Assembly (NCBI GenBank): GCA_013365325.1
Contig: JABVXV010000114.1
Location: forward strand, 62,001-126,000
Length of the DNA stretch: 64,000 nucleotides
Direction: 5' to 3'
From: Dipetalonema caudispina
Taxonomy: Eukaryota; Nematoda; Chromadorea; Rhabditida; Onchocercidae
The position numbers were made by a program, and so were the translations under genes. Of this stretch, positions 38,346-51,297 are shown piece by piece. A model generated the notes under the pieces. The model searched no databases, was not told where the DNA came from, and saw only the letters and a program-made list of their open reading frames with translations. Position 1 is the first letter of the stretch. Every line of letters begins with the position of its first letter.

Positions 38346-39509
38346 CGCTCTCCGAATTTTGAAATTCAGATGTCCTATTTCGAAAATGAAGCAGTAGGAA
38401 GACTGTCTCGTCGAAACCACAACACTGTATTATCAGATATTTTTTTAAATCTTTTCGAAAAGTTCTCAAGAGACCTATAAATGATTAGAGGCATCCATAT
38501 TCAATAATAAATGCCCAACTTTAGCAAATGATGAGTCATTATATCAAGTTCTTAGTATGCTAATTGAAAGATAAGTTCGCCAATGAGGTAAAAGAAATAG
38601 GTCAAGAATGCCATTGGCCTTCTATCGTCCCTTTCTGCTATGTTTACAGTTTTGATGCCCTTTTAATTAGAATGCATGTGAATAAAATAACATGGTTGGC
38701 CATTTCCACCTGCAAGTAATTCAGGAATCGACGTTTGGAATGACGAATATTTATTTCTAACTCCTCATTCCAAAAACAATGTAAATTTTACCACTTCACG
38801 CTTCTTCCGAAATCTCACGCATGTATGATGTTGAGAGGAGTCCCGACAATTTCTTCCTAATACCACATTACCGGTTACTATAGCGCGAATCGGCCTATCA
38901 CATTCTCTCCTCATGCTTGATATGTTTAAGTGCTCAATTAATAGTAGCAAAGAAGTAAAAGGTCATCTGACCACAACTAATGATGTGTTATTCAACAAAT
39001 GTTGTAACTCATTTTTCACTACGGCATTTTATATCGACAACAATAAGAAATGAATGGCGTAGTAGACAAAGCATCACAGAATGCAGTTGTTTTTTACAAG
39101 TTGAATTGGATGGAGTATTTCAGAATGTATATTGCTGTAATAGAATGAAATGCGGAACGACATCTCAATGTATATTTTTCTATCAAGTAATAGTTGAGAA
39201 TCAAAACAGTATGAGGAAGAACATACATAAGATGCAAAGAGGTCCTGTCAGATAATAAACGAAGATGATCGATTAGATAATAAAAAATCCTTCCGGATTA
39301 GCAGATCGAATCAAGCCATTTTTTTTAACTCATTTCTACTGTTACTGTGATTAATTATTCTAAATTGACAGCATTTAATTTTTTCCTTTCTAATTTAAGT
39401 AAATTCGATATATATTTGGGATAATTTCCAGACCAAAAATTCAATCCCTATTTTAATACCTCATCCAGGAATAATTCATTCTATAAGTAGAAAATAAGCA
39501 GTATAACTA

Positions 39510-42500
39510 TTAGCCGGAGATGAACGTTTTTTCATCCAACGCAATCCTTCTACTGCCGGGAGAGTATCCAAAACGATAAAGTTGGAGAAAAGAAATAAAA
39601 CCAAAACAGAAAATTTGCATGAACCACCGAAATTTACAAGGAAATGAGAATTGCAATTGATCGCAAACGTGCAATGCACAAATTGCCAGCACGAGATTCG
39701 ATGAACCTATGAACAGCAGCAATGCTTGCAGCACATTTTGCACGGCACCTTGTATCATCAAATAACCGATCTAAAATTAGCAGTATGACAGAGTTGAGGG
39801 AAATGAGAATTGTGATTTCTTATTAATTTTATCTATTGATCAATTCGTTTGTTTAAATGGGTAAATAGGAAATAAAAATAAAAATAAATACATGTGTAAA
39901 TTTCACTTCATCTGTGACGATGACCCTAAAAAAATTAGAAAATTACCGTTAATATGAAATAAGAGATAAGCAGCACATATTTCTTGCCAGCGTCCAATTC
40001 TTTAAAGTAATCCGTTTTCTTAGCAATCGTTATTTCTTTCTTTTCCATTTCTTCATCCTTCAGCGGTTCATAACGACAATTCAGGTACTCTCGACAGGCA
40101 TTTTCCACACGTTGTGACAGTAGCCTAGAAGAAGCATGAGTTGTGCAACATGTCTTTTTTTTATTGCCGATTTCGATCAGAATTAAGGCGTATCGTGCAT
40201 AATTTGCGTGAACATGAATTTAGATCACGTTGGAATAACTCCGTCACTCACTTCAAGAAAATGAATTTCTAATAACTTCATGAAAAGGAAGAGTATATCT
40301 CATCCTCTTTTCCTACTTTTTTTCCGTAGTTACAATTACCGTCATTAAGATCTTATCGTGACATGCTGATCCTATTTTGTCCACAGGATAGATAATTCAT
40401 CGTTAATAATCTATCAAACCGACTGGTTGCTTTTCTTCCATCTTTTGTTTTTTCCTTTTTTCTCCTTCACTATGATTGGAGCATGTCAACGAAGTGTCAT
40501 CAGCAAATCTACGGAAAATTGTTAAATTCTAAAACTTAACGACCAAAAGAAAAAGATTCCCTCTCATAAAAAACGATAACAATTTATATCGCTGAAAAAT
40601 AAATTCGAATATTTACCCTTTCAATTGTGCAATGATACTAACATAATATGGCACGAACGCGATACTTTTCTCCCTCAAAATAGCGTCTGCAATTTCGCAT
40701 GCGCAACGATCAACCGACATGAATGGTAACCATCTGCAATGTATCGGGTAAAACGTATCATTATCATCTTGAATATACCTTACGAGAAATGTTCTTTTCT
40801 GTTTATCCCACTCCTTTCATTATCCTCTGGTCATATGAAAACAGGAGAGAAAGGACTTTAAAGAAATAAGAGACTAATTGGCAACAAAATTATTGTGACA
40901 ATTATTCTTAATTAACAACAAATATGCTACCATTAAACAATTGAAATTTTTGAATTAGTTAAGTAGTCAAATTTGCTACAAGTGATGCATGACGTTGCAC
41001 ACTGTTATATTACCATTAGTGAGGCGATAAACTCGATTTCAGGAAGGAGAAACTTACATGGATGTGGGTCTCATTCGCAAATTCAGAATCATCGGTGTTC
41101 GTGTGAAGTACGGACACACCGTTGTGCATCGTATACCGTTTAGACCTCTGTCCTTCATTTCCATTTGCAGGCATTGCATTACACCTCTAATGGCAAATTT
41201 TGTACTGCTGCAAATGGATTGACACGTAAGATAATATGAGGATTTTAATCCCTGTGATTTGAAAAATTTTCAGCAGTGATAGTTGGAATAACCGGACATT
41301 CAGTGGTATGGTTTGGTTGTTAGTAAAATCAGGTGAGCCATTCCAGATATGTGTAGCATATACTTATAATGCTGTAGATGAGAGATGAGTAGATGTGTTC
41401 TGAATGATAATACAATGGTGAATAACTATGGTTTGATCGAACAAAGAATAAATGTAATTTAACCAATTGAAAATTCCTTATGATATCTAAAAATTTGAGT
41501 GAATGAGTTTCCCTCTTGCATGACTTCTTCGAATATTGTACCCTGTCATCATTAATAATTCAAGTAAGTTCTTTGCATTTCAAGTACTTCCCAAGCGTAG
41601 GTATATAACTAACTTCATCACTAACCAGTATGCAATACCGTTCGTTTCACCGCAGAAACCAGCAATTGATGAAATTGCAACTATTTGTCCCTCATTTCTT
41701 TGCTCCATCGAACGAAGAAACGCCCGAATTGTCTGCAAAGGAGCACTTGGTACCAATAGGATCCATTACTAGGTTTCATTTTCTTCATTCATTTCTTCCC
41801 TTCTTCTTCCCACATTTTCATACACGACATTCTAATAGACTCTGATGATTATTTAAAGCGAGTAAACAATCAGCACGAACTGAAAAATCAAACTATAAAT
41901 ACGGATTTGTGGTTATCAATTCCTTCGCTGTTTATTATTATTCGCAGCTAGTAAAAACATGCACCCAATCCGGGAATATCGAAATATCCGAGTTGTTCGA
42001 ACATACAATGTGTTCAATTTCTAACTCACCCCTTTGACTATTTTAATGGAATCTATATCCGTTACAACTCTCCCTCAAGTTAATTACTTTGGGTTGAAAT
42101 GATTATAGAGTGGACTAACAACTTTGACTACTATATTTTCCCAAATAAAATTGTTCAGCTTTTGTTCAAACAGATATATTATCTACAGTGAAAACCGAAG
42201 GAAAGAAGAAAAATTTCCCGAATCCCAAAGTTTATAAACAAACGTTGATCGTTCCCATTACATTGACATCGAGCGAATTTTGGAGTTGAGACGTCGTTAA
42301 ATCCAATATTCCTCCGATATACAAAACAGCTGCATTACAGATTATGATATCAACATCTCCTGAAATTCAGTGAAATTTTTTGTTAAAACCGCTACTTGGC
42401 TCTTTATGCGTAAAAGTGAAACAAAATGAAAACTGAAAGGGTCAATTAAGGGAAAGAAGTAATGACAGAGAGATTAGAAACAACGATAATAAATGATGTA

Positions 42501-43503
42501 CGATCATACCAAATGCGATATTGATTTGTCGGGCGCATTCGTCCACCTCCTCTACTTGGCTTATATCACATTTCCAACACTGAGCAATACCACCACTGCC
42601 AATAATATTATCTACTGTCTCTTGTGCACCCTGCTACAATAAATGCATATATATTCCATTTAGACTTCATGTTTGGTTTAGTTTGCAAGTTTCATTAGTA
42701 ATTTCAGTACAGTTAACGAATTTATAAGGGTTGTAATAAAAATGATTTCATAAAACCAATAACCTAACTAACTAGTGGCCATTACCTGACTATTTGCCAG
42801 TATAACGTTAGGCGACATCCATCAAAATGAAAGGGAATAGCTCAATTTTGACTTTAAAGAGGACACTATGTCCGGTATAAACGGGCGCAAATTGAGAAGA
42901 AGCTATGTTTGATATGTGGAAATGCCGAGAATATCACAGTGACAGCCCGAGATGACATGATTTTTTTCTCGAATCAATAAAAATATGAAAGCAGTGCATA
43001 AAGATTAAAAAACACATTAGTTTTATCTTAGTTATTACTTGCGGAATATTTAGAGAGCCAGCTATAGTCAAGTCATTATGTCAGAACCTCTGTTAATAGT
43101 AAGAGGAGTATTTGGATTCAAACGATACATTTGCAACTTGCCATTCCACAACACAAACAACTCAATTTAAGATACAGTCATTAATTTGCAATAACAGCGA
43201 TTTACAATAAATTCCCGCCACCAAAGAATTTTATTCTTGTTGCTTTTTCGAAGGCTATGAAAAATGACTTACTTGGTTGATATCCAAAACAGCAACTTTG
43301 GCACCCAAATGGATAGCGAATAATTCTGCTAATCGTTTACCAATACCAGATGCAGCACCTGTAATAACAACGGTGCGTCCGTCTACGGATTTTAATCTTG
43401 ATCGAATCCAGTACCAAAAGTCCAAAGGGAGAGCCACAAACAATATGTGAAGAAGCATTCCAATGCTACTATAAAATCTTTCCTTATGGGAAATTCTCGC
43501 CAT
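39510..43503 (-). CDS. short-chain dehydrogenase (SDR16C/retinol dehydrogenase type) with membrane tail
   Basis: Eight exons (43503-43273, 42630-42510, 42359-42244, 41732-41626, 41207-41058, 40733-40617, 40124-39947, 39770-39510) join in frame to 426 residues. The N-terminal hydrophobic anchor (MLLHILFVALPLDFWYWI) is typical of lipid-droplet/ER SDR16C enzymes. Cofactor motif TGAASGIG, CNAAVL (equivalent of NNAG), the serine in AISSIAGFCG and the Tyr/Lys pair in AYCSTKFA are all present, so the enzyme should be active on a retinol, sterol or fatty substrate. VCPYFTRTPM follows. Unlike the usual 300-340 residues, the frame runs on through KKEITIAKKTDYFKELDAGK into two hydrophobic segments (YVLLISYFILTIGYLMI and LQALLLFIGSSNLVLAICAL). 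The exact C-terminus after these is less certain. Confidence 0.88.
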
Positions 43504-44912
43504 TTTTTATGGTTTCAGTTAGCAAGAATTGTTTAAGAGCTACTGAACATCTCTTCTCTGATAATCACTTTATGAAGAGAGAAATGTGAAATAGAAGAAT
43601 AAAGGGGAAACTTTGACAGCAGGCGACATTACGCACTCCCAATGACTCCATTCCAACAATGGCGAGACAGAACTGATAGATTCATCCTTCTTTTTATTAC
43701 ATCATCAACAGCGCGTTACACGGACATCTTGGATGTGACTGAAAATGGAAATGTCATTTGCGATACACAACAAGCCGACTTTGAATAGTATTAATTTAAA
43801 CACAGATCTCACATTGCCACCAATGAAATCGGCATCTCTCTTCCATCTTCCGACAATTGTTCAAAATCAGGCCAACAAGGGATTCCTAGCGATTACTTCA
43901 TCGTCTCATGTTTGTCATCTTCTCAACTTTCAGTGTTATACATTATGCTGGCGAATCAAATTTTCCGAAAAATTGTCCCACATTTCACATAATTTTTCTT
44001 TCTCTTTCGTAAAAATACCAAAGCTTCCCTTACCATTATTTTCCCCAATCAAAATTTTCAGCAGCTTTTTTAAAATTGGATATAATTTAAAGAATTTTTC
44101 AAACAAATGTAAAATTTATTTTTTCATCTTCCGAACTCATTCTTTCAAAAACATTATAATTTACTTTTGTATTTCCCATATTGCAGGTGGAATGCTTTTT
44201 TCCTTTTCAAATCAACATATGTCCATTAGTCTCCAAATCATGCATGAATGGATACATTGGTTATTGTGGTAGGGAAAAAAAAGCGATCTTCCAGTTAAAT
44301 TTTAAAAGAGAAATAGGGAGGTAGGCGGTAACACAGATCAAATATCCGGAAAAAGGCGATCAACTTCAACAATTTCCGACCTCATCCTTAATCAGCTGCA
44401 TACTTTAAACAGATCAAGCAATAACATGTTTGGTTTCATGGTGAAAAGAATTTTGCATTTCTACTATATCATGAATATATCATATAGTGATGGGAAACGA
44501 TGAAATATGAAAGAAATTTCTTAAATAAAGGTAATGTTGACGTAATATCGTGTTATAATATGTAATGGCCATGTCATACTATTTAAATCACTCTGTTATG
44601 CAAAGCTTCTGAAGGATGTGTATCTTCTGAAAGAAACATTCATGGTTTTTAAAGAATCACTATCTTCTGAGTGATAAACAGAAGGTCAACAGAGATTCAG
44701 CGTTGAAACATGGCTAAGTGCTGAAATTGTTCGACTTTGCTTCGCAGTGAGTTGCTGGGATAGATTTCACTGGAAATATATGCTAAAAGTGGAGGGCGGA
44801 AATGTACAGCATGGATCGAACTAAAACATAGAAGTAACAAGAAAATGAAATGAAGTGACAGTGGCTGACTTCGGTGCAGTTCACCTATCTGAGGTATAAA
44901 AAATTACAAAAT
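43504..44912. other. intergenic, nothing recognised
   Basis: A 175-codon plus open frame (43745-44272) is rich in Phe, Ser and Ile from T-rich sequence, has no domain and is treated as chance. The SDR promoter is expected near 43504-43700. Confidence 0.4.
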
Positions 44913-45305
44913 TTAGTCTGGCGGTAATTTAGTATCCCAAAGAGATATGATATGTGACGAAATACTTGATTTACGAAGACGGCGACGTAATGCTTCGAGG
45001 ATATGTAATTCGTGACGGGGATTCCAGCGTGATGCCTTGAAAGGTCACATGACCTGCACAAACAAGTGGCAACTAATTAACAGCGATAACAGATAAGTCT
45101 TCCAAGATCATATACTACTCTATTAAAATTTTTATTGCAATCAAAAGATCCCCTTCCTGCATCCATCATAAGAAAAGCTGATTTAATGAGAACTGGTAGG
45201 AACAAATACGAATATACTGCCACATTTGGTTATTCTCATTTTCACTCTGTACCCATCAGACATGAAATAAGATGCGCATGGTCTGTAACTTAGCGAGATT
45301 GCCAT
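44913..45305 (-). CDS. candidate 60-residue protein, head to head with RPAC19
   Basis: Two exons (45305-45246 and 45035-44913) joined by a 210-nt GT-AG intron (AGA/GTGAAA, TTTCAAG acceptor) would encode about 60 residues. It starts MAISLSYRPCASYF, and the second exon gives ASRWNPRHELHILEALRRRL and then RKSSISSHIISLWDTKLPPD. The second exon stands out as a GC-richer island in AT-rich flanks. The N-terminus (no acids, Arg and Ser) could be a mitochondrial presequence. The family was not recognised. The other frames of the island are partly open, so chance is possible. Its Met lies 68 bp from the RPAC19 Met on the opposite strand. Confidence 0.4.
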
Positions 45306-45373
45306 TTAATTTCAAATTTGAAGAAATCGCCGTAGTTGGTGGGTGGTTTCTTCAGGTGGTGAAGGATTCAACG
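45306..45373. promoter_or_regulatory. possible bidirectional promoter
   Basis: If both flanking start codons are right, only 68 bp separate the candidate minus gene and RPAC19. No TATA or initiator could be assigned. This is inference from spacing only. Confidence 0.3.
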
Positions 45374-46439
45374 ATGACGAGTCTGTTAGATCCGGAACGG
45401 AAAGTGGAAATTGTTAGTTGATATTGTTTGATTCTTAGTTGATACGGTATGGTAGAGTTAGTTAGATGAGGTGATTTGGTTTCTTTTAAATGATAAGCTA
45501 AATATTATTATTTGCATGGTTTCCGTCACCCACTAATGATTTGCTTTTCGTAGTGTTATTGAGGAGATTCCCACTTTTATTTTTGCAAAGATAACTCACT
45601 TGCTTATATCAGGTCATCATTTTGAAGTAATTTTCAAGTTTTCTCAGTAACTCAATGACATGTTAAGGCAGTTTTTAAAAGTTTCTGGAATTTTCAGTTT
45701 TTTCCACTAATCATATATCTTTTCAGTTAGATGTGGATTCACTTCGATTAGACCCTTCAAATTTGACGGTGATATTGTATGAGGAAGATCATACTATTGG
45801 CAATTCACTGAAACATATCTTATGCAAAATGTATGCTTATTGTTACCTGCAATATATGGCTGTGACATTAAATAGAGACGAAAATTTAGAATTAAAGCAA
45901 AATTACTAACTAGACCGAAGATGAGTTACAACAGTGGTCTGAGCTTAGTATGCTTATCACTTCATTTCAATGCTCATAATGCACACATCCAATGAAGTGT
46001 TGCAGTAAATAATAATTGATCACTATTCTGATTTACATTATCACTGATTCTCTCTCCTTGTAATTTTAATTAGTACTGTGTGGGAAGCAGAACAAAGGGT
46101 ATATAAATGACTTTTTGTATGATGTTAAAAGAGGCTTGGCCGAAAATCTCGAATTAACTGCAAAGAGAAGGGTTGAATATCAATTTTCCACTTACATTGA
46201 CCTCGAGATTTTTTAACCGTTGCTCAGGAAATATTTTTAGGCGAGATGTCGAATTTTGCGGTTACAATGTACCCCATCCTTTAGAGGATAAAATCCTTAT
46301 CCGTTTGCAAACGAAACGTGAAGTGCCAGCAGCGGATGTGCTCATGAAAGCTTTTGAAGAATTGGAATGTATTTTTGGTTCAATACGGCAAAAATTCGAT
46401 AGCTCTTATTCGTTACATATGGTGAATGTTACTGACTAA
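45374..46439 (+). CDS. rpac-19: RPAC19 / POLR1D, shared RNA polymerase I and III subunit
   Basis: Family role (known): AC19 pairs with AC40 to form the alpha-like assembly platform of RNA polymerases I and III. Three exons (45374-45412, 45727-45830, 46241-46439) give 113 residues. Seen: LTVILYEEDHTIGNSLKHIL (alpha-motif), then VEFCGYNVPHPLEDKILIRL and QTKREVPAADVLMKAFEEL. The exon 2/3 junction splits the codon after CK and restores the family spacing to VEFCGY. The N-terminus is short (13 residues before the first intron). A polyadenylation signal AATAAA lies at 46477-46482. Confidence 0.95.
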
Positions 46440-46476
46440 GATAGATTCGACTTCTCAGATATCCTAATCCTGTGCA

Positions 46477-46482
46477 AATAAA
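46477..46482 (+). terminator. AATAAA polyadenylation signal of RPAC19
   Basis: Canonical hexamer 38 bases after the RPAC19 stop codon. Confidence 0.6.
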
Positions 46483-46930
46483 AATTATTATTTTGTTGTA
46501 TGCCAACTTTGTCTTACTGTTACGTGATCTGAGTTGTTTGCGTGAGGAGAGTTTGTCATATAGCGCTGTTCTGCTTTGCCTGCTAATGTTTCCTGATTTG
46601 TATGATTAGTGTATGAGTTGTTAAATACAAATTTCCTGACCACGTTTGTAAGATATTGATTGAGTTTTCGGAATGCGAGTGTTAAACAAAATATATGCAT
46701 TTTACCTTTGTCATTCATTAATGCATTTGTTGCTTTCTCAAGCATTTCCATATTTTATATTCAAGATATCTGAACGATATTTTTGGTTGCTGAAAGCGTG
46801 AGGAATTCGACTTACTTTAGATTTTACCCACCCGAAACAAAATGGTAAGAGTTAGGGAAGTACACAGTGACTCGATGCTTTAAATAATCAGCTGGAGTTC
46901 GGTAAATATCAAATTCAATTTCTTGTACTG

Positions 46931-49900
46931 ATGGCAGGTATGCCGAGTGAAATAATTGCTATACAATTTGGCCAATGTGGAAATCAAATAGGTGACGCAT
47001 TTTGGCGTGCGTTATGTGCTGAACACGGCATTACATCGAATGGTGTTCCCATACAAAGTGATCTTGATGCGATGGACTTGAAGCGTGTTTTCTTCTATCA
47101 GGTATATCCATGATCAGATACCAAAGATTCTCTATAATTGCTATGAATCCTTTTATTTCTCTTGGGACATTTTTCTTCCCGAGCAAATAATATGTTTATC
47201 CCAAACTGGAAAAAGTTCCACATTTCTGATTTTTGATGAGTAACTGTTTAGGACGTTAAAATTCAACTTATATTGATAATGATAGGCAGACGATGAGCGT
47301 TATGTCCCACGTGCTGTTTTGGTGGACTTGGAACCACGTGTTATCAATGGTATTATTACTTCTGATTATCGCACACTGTACAACATGGAGAATATTTTCA
47401 TGTCAAAAAGTGGTGGTGGTGCAGGGAATAATTTCGCTAGTGGTTACAAGCAAGGAAGGTAAGATTTCGTTTCCTGAAATGTGAAAGAAAATACTAAAAC
47501 GTTAGGGTGTAGATATAGGTATGCTTTCTGTAGCTTATCCTGAATTTTCAGGGAGATAGCAATACTCTGTATTATTTTGGAACTATCATATTTGTTTTTC
47601 TTCCTAAAACGTGACCAAGAAATTCAGCGGAAGAAAATTTGTTATTTTTAATAACTATCTGCATTAGTTGTTTTGTAACTATAATAAAATACACAACACT
47701 TCTGAGGTAAATCAAGCTATTCATAGAAAAATCGAATCATCTTTGAACTGTTTGTCATTTAATATCTAAAGTTGAGGAATTCGTAGGAGCATAGGTGATT
47801 TATTTAACCTGTTTTCTGATTAAGGAAAGATAACTTCACAGTTTTGTTTGTATAAAAGAGAATGTTGTAAGGGAAGCACAAGAAGCGTTGTTTGATATTC
47901 TTGAACGAGAAGCTGAAAACAGCGATTATCTAGAAGGATTCATGTTATGTCATGCCATAGCTGGCGGTACTGGCTCAGGAATGGGATCTCATGCGCTGGA
48001 AAAAATAAGTGACAGGTTAGGTTATCTTCTAATTGATATCAAAAAGAAACCTACAGTTAATAATGAAATAAAAACGTCCAGTGAAAAATGATAGTTCAGC
48101 TTCTAAATTACTTCGGTGATTACTTCAGTTCATGTGAACTTTGCAGATTTCCGAAGAAATTAGTTCAAACTTACTCAGTTTTCCCGGTTATGAGAAAAGG
48201 GGAAGCGAGTGATGTGGTGGTACAGCCGTACAATTCTATTTTGACACTGGCTCGTTTAATTGAACATCCAAATTGTGTAGTTGTTCTGGATAATACAGCT
48301 CTTCATCGAATTGCAAGTGAAAATGCACCGGATAGTAATTCATCATTTTCTCATATAAATTCCATGGTAATTCAATAGGAAATGTGGAACTGCATAGGCT
48401 TATATTTTGTTAGTTTATGAATTTAAGGGAAGGTTATCGCTATCTTTAGTGATGGCCCTTCTTTAAACAAGTTAATTTTTGATATTTTTTACCTATAACA
48501 TGAGCCTCATTAATTGTATGTTATAGTGACATATAAACAAGAATTCAGAAATTCGAATTCATACAGGTTTCACGAATTATGTGTGCATCAACAGCAACGC
48601 TGCGATTTCCTGGTGCTATGAACACTCGACTGATCAACCTGATTGCTCCATTGGCTGCATACCCACCAATGCGTTTTATCCAGACAGGTTATTTTTATGT
48701 TGCATAGTTGTAACTCACTTTCAGCTTTATCGTTCACTTTCTGTATTTCATTAGAGCTTTTTCGATTTCGAGTATGTACCATGCTTTACATGTCCATATT
48801 GCTTTATGCGATCTTTTAAGTGGACTCATTTTTGGTGTACTCTTTGTTTGGTTTACAGGAAGCTCCTTTGATTCTAAATAACCAGGTAGTTGTTACCCAC
48901 GTGGTCTGAATCTGGAGGATGGCTTATGAGAAGTTTGCTACTTTGAATCTACATCTCTGTTTAGGTTTCACACCACTTCGCGAAGGTGATACTACGGTGA
49001 TGAAAACTTCAGTTGGTGATGTACTTCGACGTTTGCTGCAACCAAAAAGTATGATGAGCAGCGCTGTAATGGAAAAAGGAGTTGATCATTGTATGTTATC
49101 CGCCTTGGCTATTCTGCAAGGTAGAATTGATCCGACTGAAATTTATTCATCACTGGCAAAGATTAAAGAAAGACGTGATATAAAGTAAGTTCAGTTAAGC
49201 TTTTTGCTCCACTGTATCAATTATTACGTTATTTGTCTGTGTGATTAAGTTGCAGTCAGTCTAATCAGTGAGTAGGTTAGTGGATTGAATCAATGGAGAT
49301 TATTCCGGAGATTCATATGCAAAACTCTCAGTAATAAGATGTTAATGATATATCGATTAATTTTATTCGGTATTACTTTTTTCAAGGAATGTAATCCAAA
49401 AAAGATACGTGATATTTTAGGTTTGCACCGTGGGGTTCAGGCTCACTAAATATAACTCAGTGCCGTCGTTCACCTTATTTGCCAATGACAAATAGAGTTT
49501 CCGGGTTGATGCTTTGTAATCACACGAATGCAGCAAGTCTTTTTCAAGAAAGTTTGAATCAGTGTGAAACGCTTCTCAAAAAGAAGGCATATTTGGATCA
49601 GTTCTTAAAAGTAAGGATTATTTTCTGAACAATCTGTAAAAGCTTTATATTTCCGATTACTTACTTATCCTGTCAGGAAAATGCCTACTACTAATCATAG
49701 CAAGAAGTTTTTAATGAGGAATGACATAGTTCGAACTGTTAAATTTACCCATCTAACATTTTTAATCTTCTCTCCCTTTCTAGGTAATGCAAAAATTTTT
49801 TTCGTACAATGAAAAGAATTAAAGAATTAGGGTCACTGCAAATTAGATGTATGTTTTAATACGACAAAAATGGGTTTTCAGGAAGATCCGGATATTGTGG

Positions 49901-49989
49901 CTATGTTGGGTGATGCAGTAGAGCGTGTCAAAGAAACCGTCCAAACTTATAGAAATGCAACGAAACCCGATTTCATAGAAATAAATTGA
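46931..49989 (+). CDS. tbg-1: gamma-tubulin
   Basis: Role (known): gamma-tubulin nucleates microtubules at centrosomes and other organising centres. Eight exons (46931-47101, 47286-47458, 47842-48015, 48147-48366, 48567-48687, 48965-49184, 49421-49610, 49882-49989) give about 458 residues; the family is about 450. Seen: [40 protein letters not shown], the nucleotide-binding [59 protein letters not shown] and [14 protein letters not shown]. Gamma-specific features such as [15 protein letters not shown] exclude alpha and beta. The start Met at 46931 gives MAGMPSE; the Met at 46940 is the alternative. The exon 2/3 junction (near 47842) needs an extra stretch ([14 protein letters not shown]) relative to human and is the weakest part of the model. 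Confidence 0.95.
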
Positions 49990-51297
49990 GTTTTTATTTT
50001 ATATGTATTTATCAGGCGATGAAACTGCTTTTGCTATTAGTTAATCACTGAGATAGAATGGAAAAAGAGTAAAGAGGGGATAGGAATGGTTTCTTCTACA
50101 TTCTTTTTCTAGCGCAATAACAATTAACATGAAATAAGTTAGGCTTAGAAAGGATACACGTGATATTTTAATCTAAAACTAGAGTTTTTATTCCTTACCT
50201 CGCTATTTAGCGAACTTACGGAAACTCGTTTTTTGTTTTTTAAGAAATTAGCTTAATCTTAATGAATTTCTTGTTGGCTGAATCAGTTAACTTAGATCTG
50301 TGCAATGTTCTTCTTTCATTCTTTTTGATTATGTAAAAAATGATCTCCGTGCGATAATAAAAATTATACAATTTGCGATTAAATTTGTTATAATGATTAT
50401 GTATAGGATCACGTTTATTTTTTTAAATTTTAGTGCTGTCATTAGATAGAAGGATCTTCAAATGCTTATTTCCTATATCTTTACCATATCTCTCAATTTT
50501 TTTCAAAAATAGTCTGTGAGAAACTTTTCTTGGATGTTTGCGCAAATTTCATCGTTTTTGCTGTATTTGTTCAGCGGATTTTTTTTTTGAATCTTAAATT
50601 TGGTTCAACATATGCGCGTCTCAAAGGTTTCAGAAATTGTGCTAAGACTATCTTATCCCATCTTATAGTTTCATCATCTTTTAATAGGAATACAGTTTTT
50701 CAAAAGTTTAGTTTGGTATAGCCGACTGCCAAATCGGTTGATAATTAGTTTCAAATTTGCGTTGACAATTCCCCTGCTTTATTTTTTCTTTATTTGCTTT
50801 TTCTTTTTTTTTTTTTTTTTTTTCTTGAAATAAATGATGCAATTAGCTATAACATTAACCCATACGCAACGAGGGTTTTAGGACCTGGTTATTGCCGAAT
50901 TTCTTGTTTCGTCTCTTTCTCCATTCGAAGGACTTAACGGTGGGCTACAACAAAGCAAATATATTGGAGGGTCTGGAAATAGGTTTCGCTCGGTTTTTTT
51001 TTTTTTTTTTCAGTAATTCTGATTAAAATCAAACAATTTTTTCGATTTAATACCACTCCCCTTGATTATCTGGTTATTTAGCAGTGGAAGATGGCTTACA
51101 TGAATGCATTAAGATAAAATATCAAAGTATTTTGTCTAATCTGTTGAGTCAGGAGTGACTTGGATTGCTTCGCTGCAATCTAGATCATTAAAAAATCTGA
51201 GTGGAAGTCTACGTTCCGTTGCTTAATCCCTTAACTACTGGTTTTGGTGCTACTGATTACCTCCTACTTAAATAGTTGTTGCGTGGAATATCGTCTT
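49990..51297. other. convergent intergenic, nothing recognised
   Basis: Lies between the 3' end of gamma-tubulin and the 3' end of the unrecognised minus gene. Long T tracts at about 50800-50823 and 50994-51010. No coding chain seen. Confidence 0.4.

Noticed and set aside
38227..38469. Minus frame overlapping TMEM254-like exon 1
   Set aside because: Alternative frame of the same DNA; the frame with the membrane segment and strong GTGAGT donor matches the family.
43745..44272. 175-codon plus-strand open frame
   Set aside because: Composition is Phe/Ser/Ile-rich as expected from T-rich DNA, no domain, no homologous motif, and no useful splice context; taken as chance.
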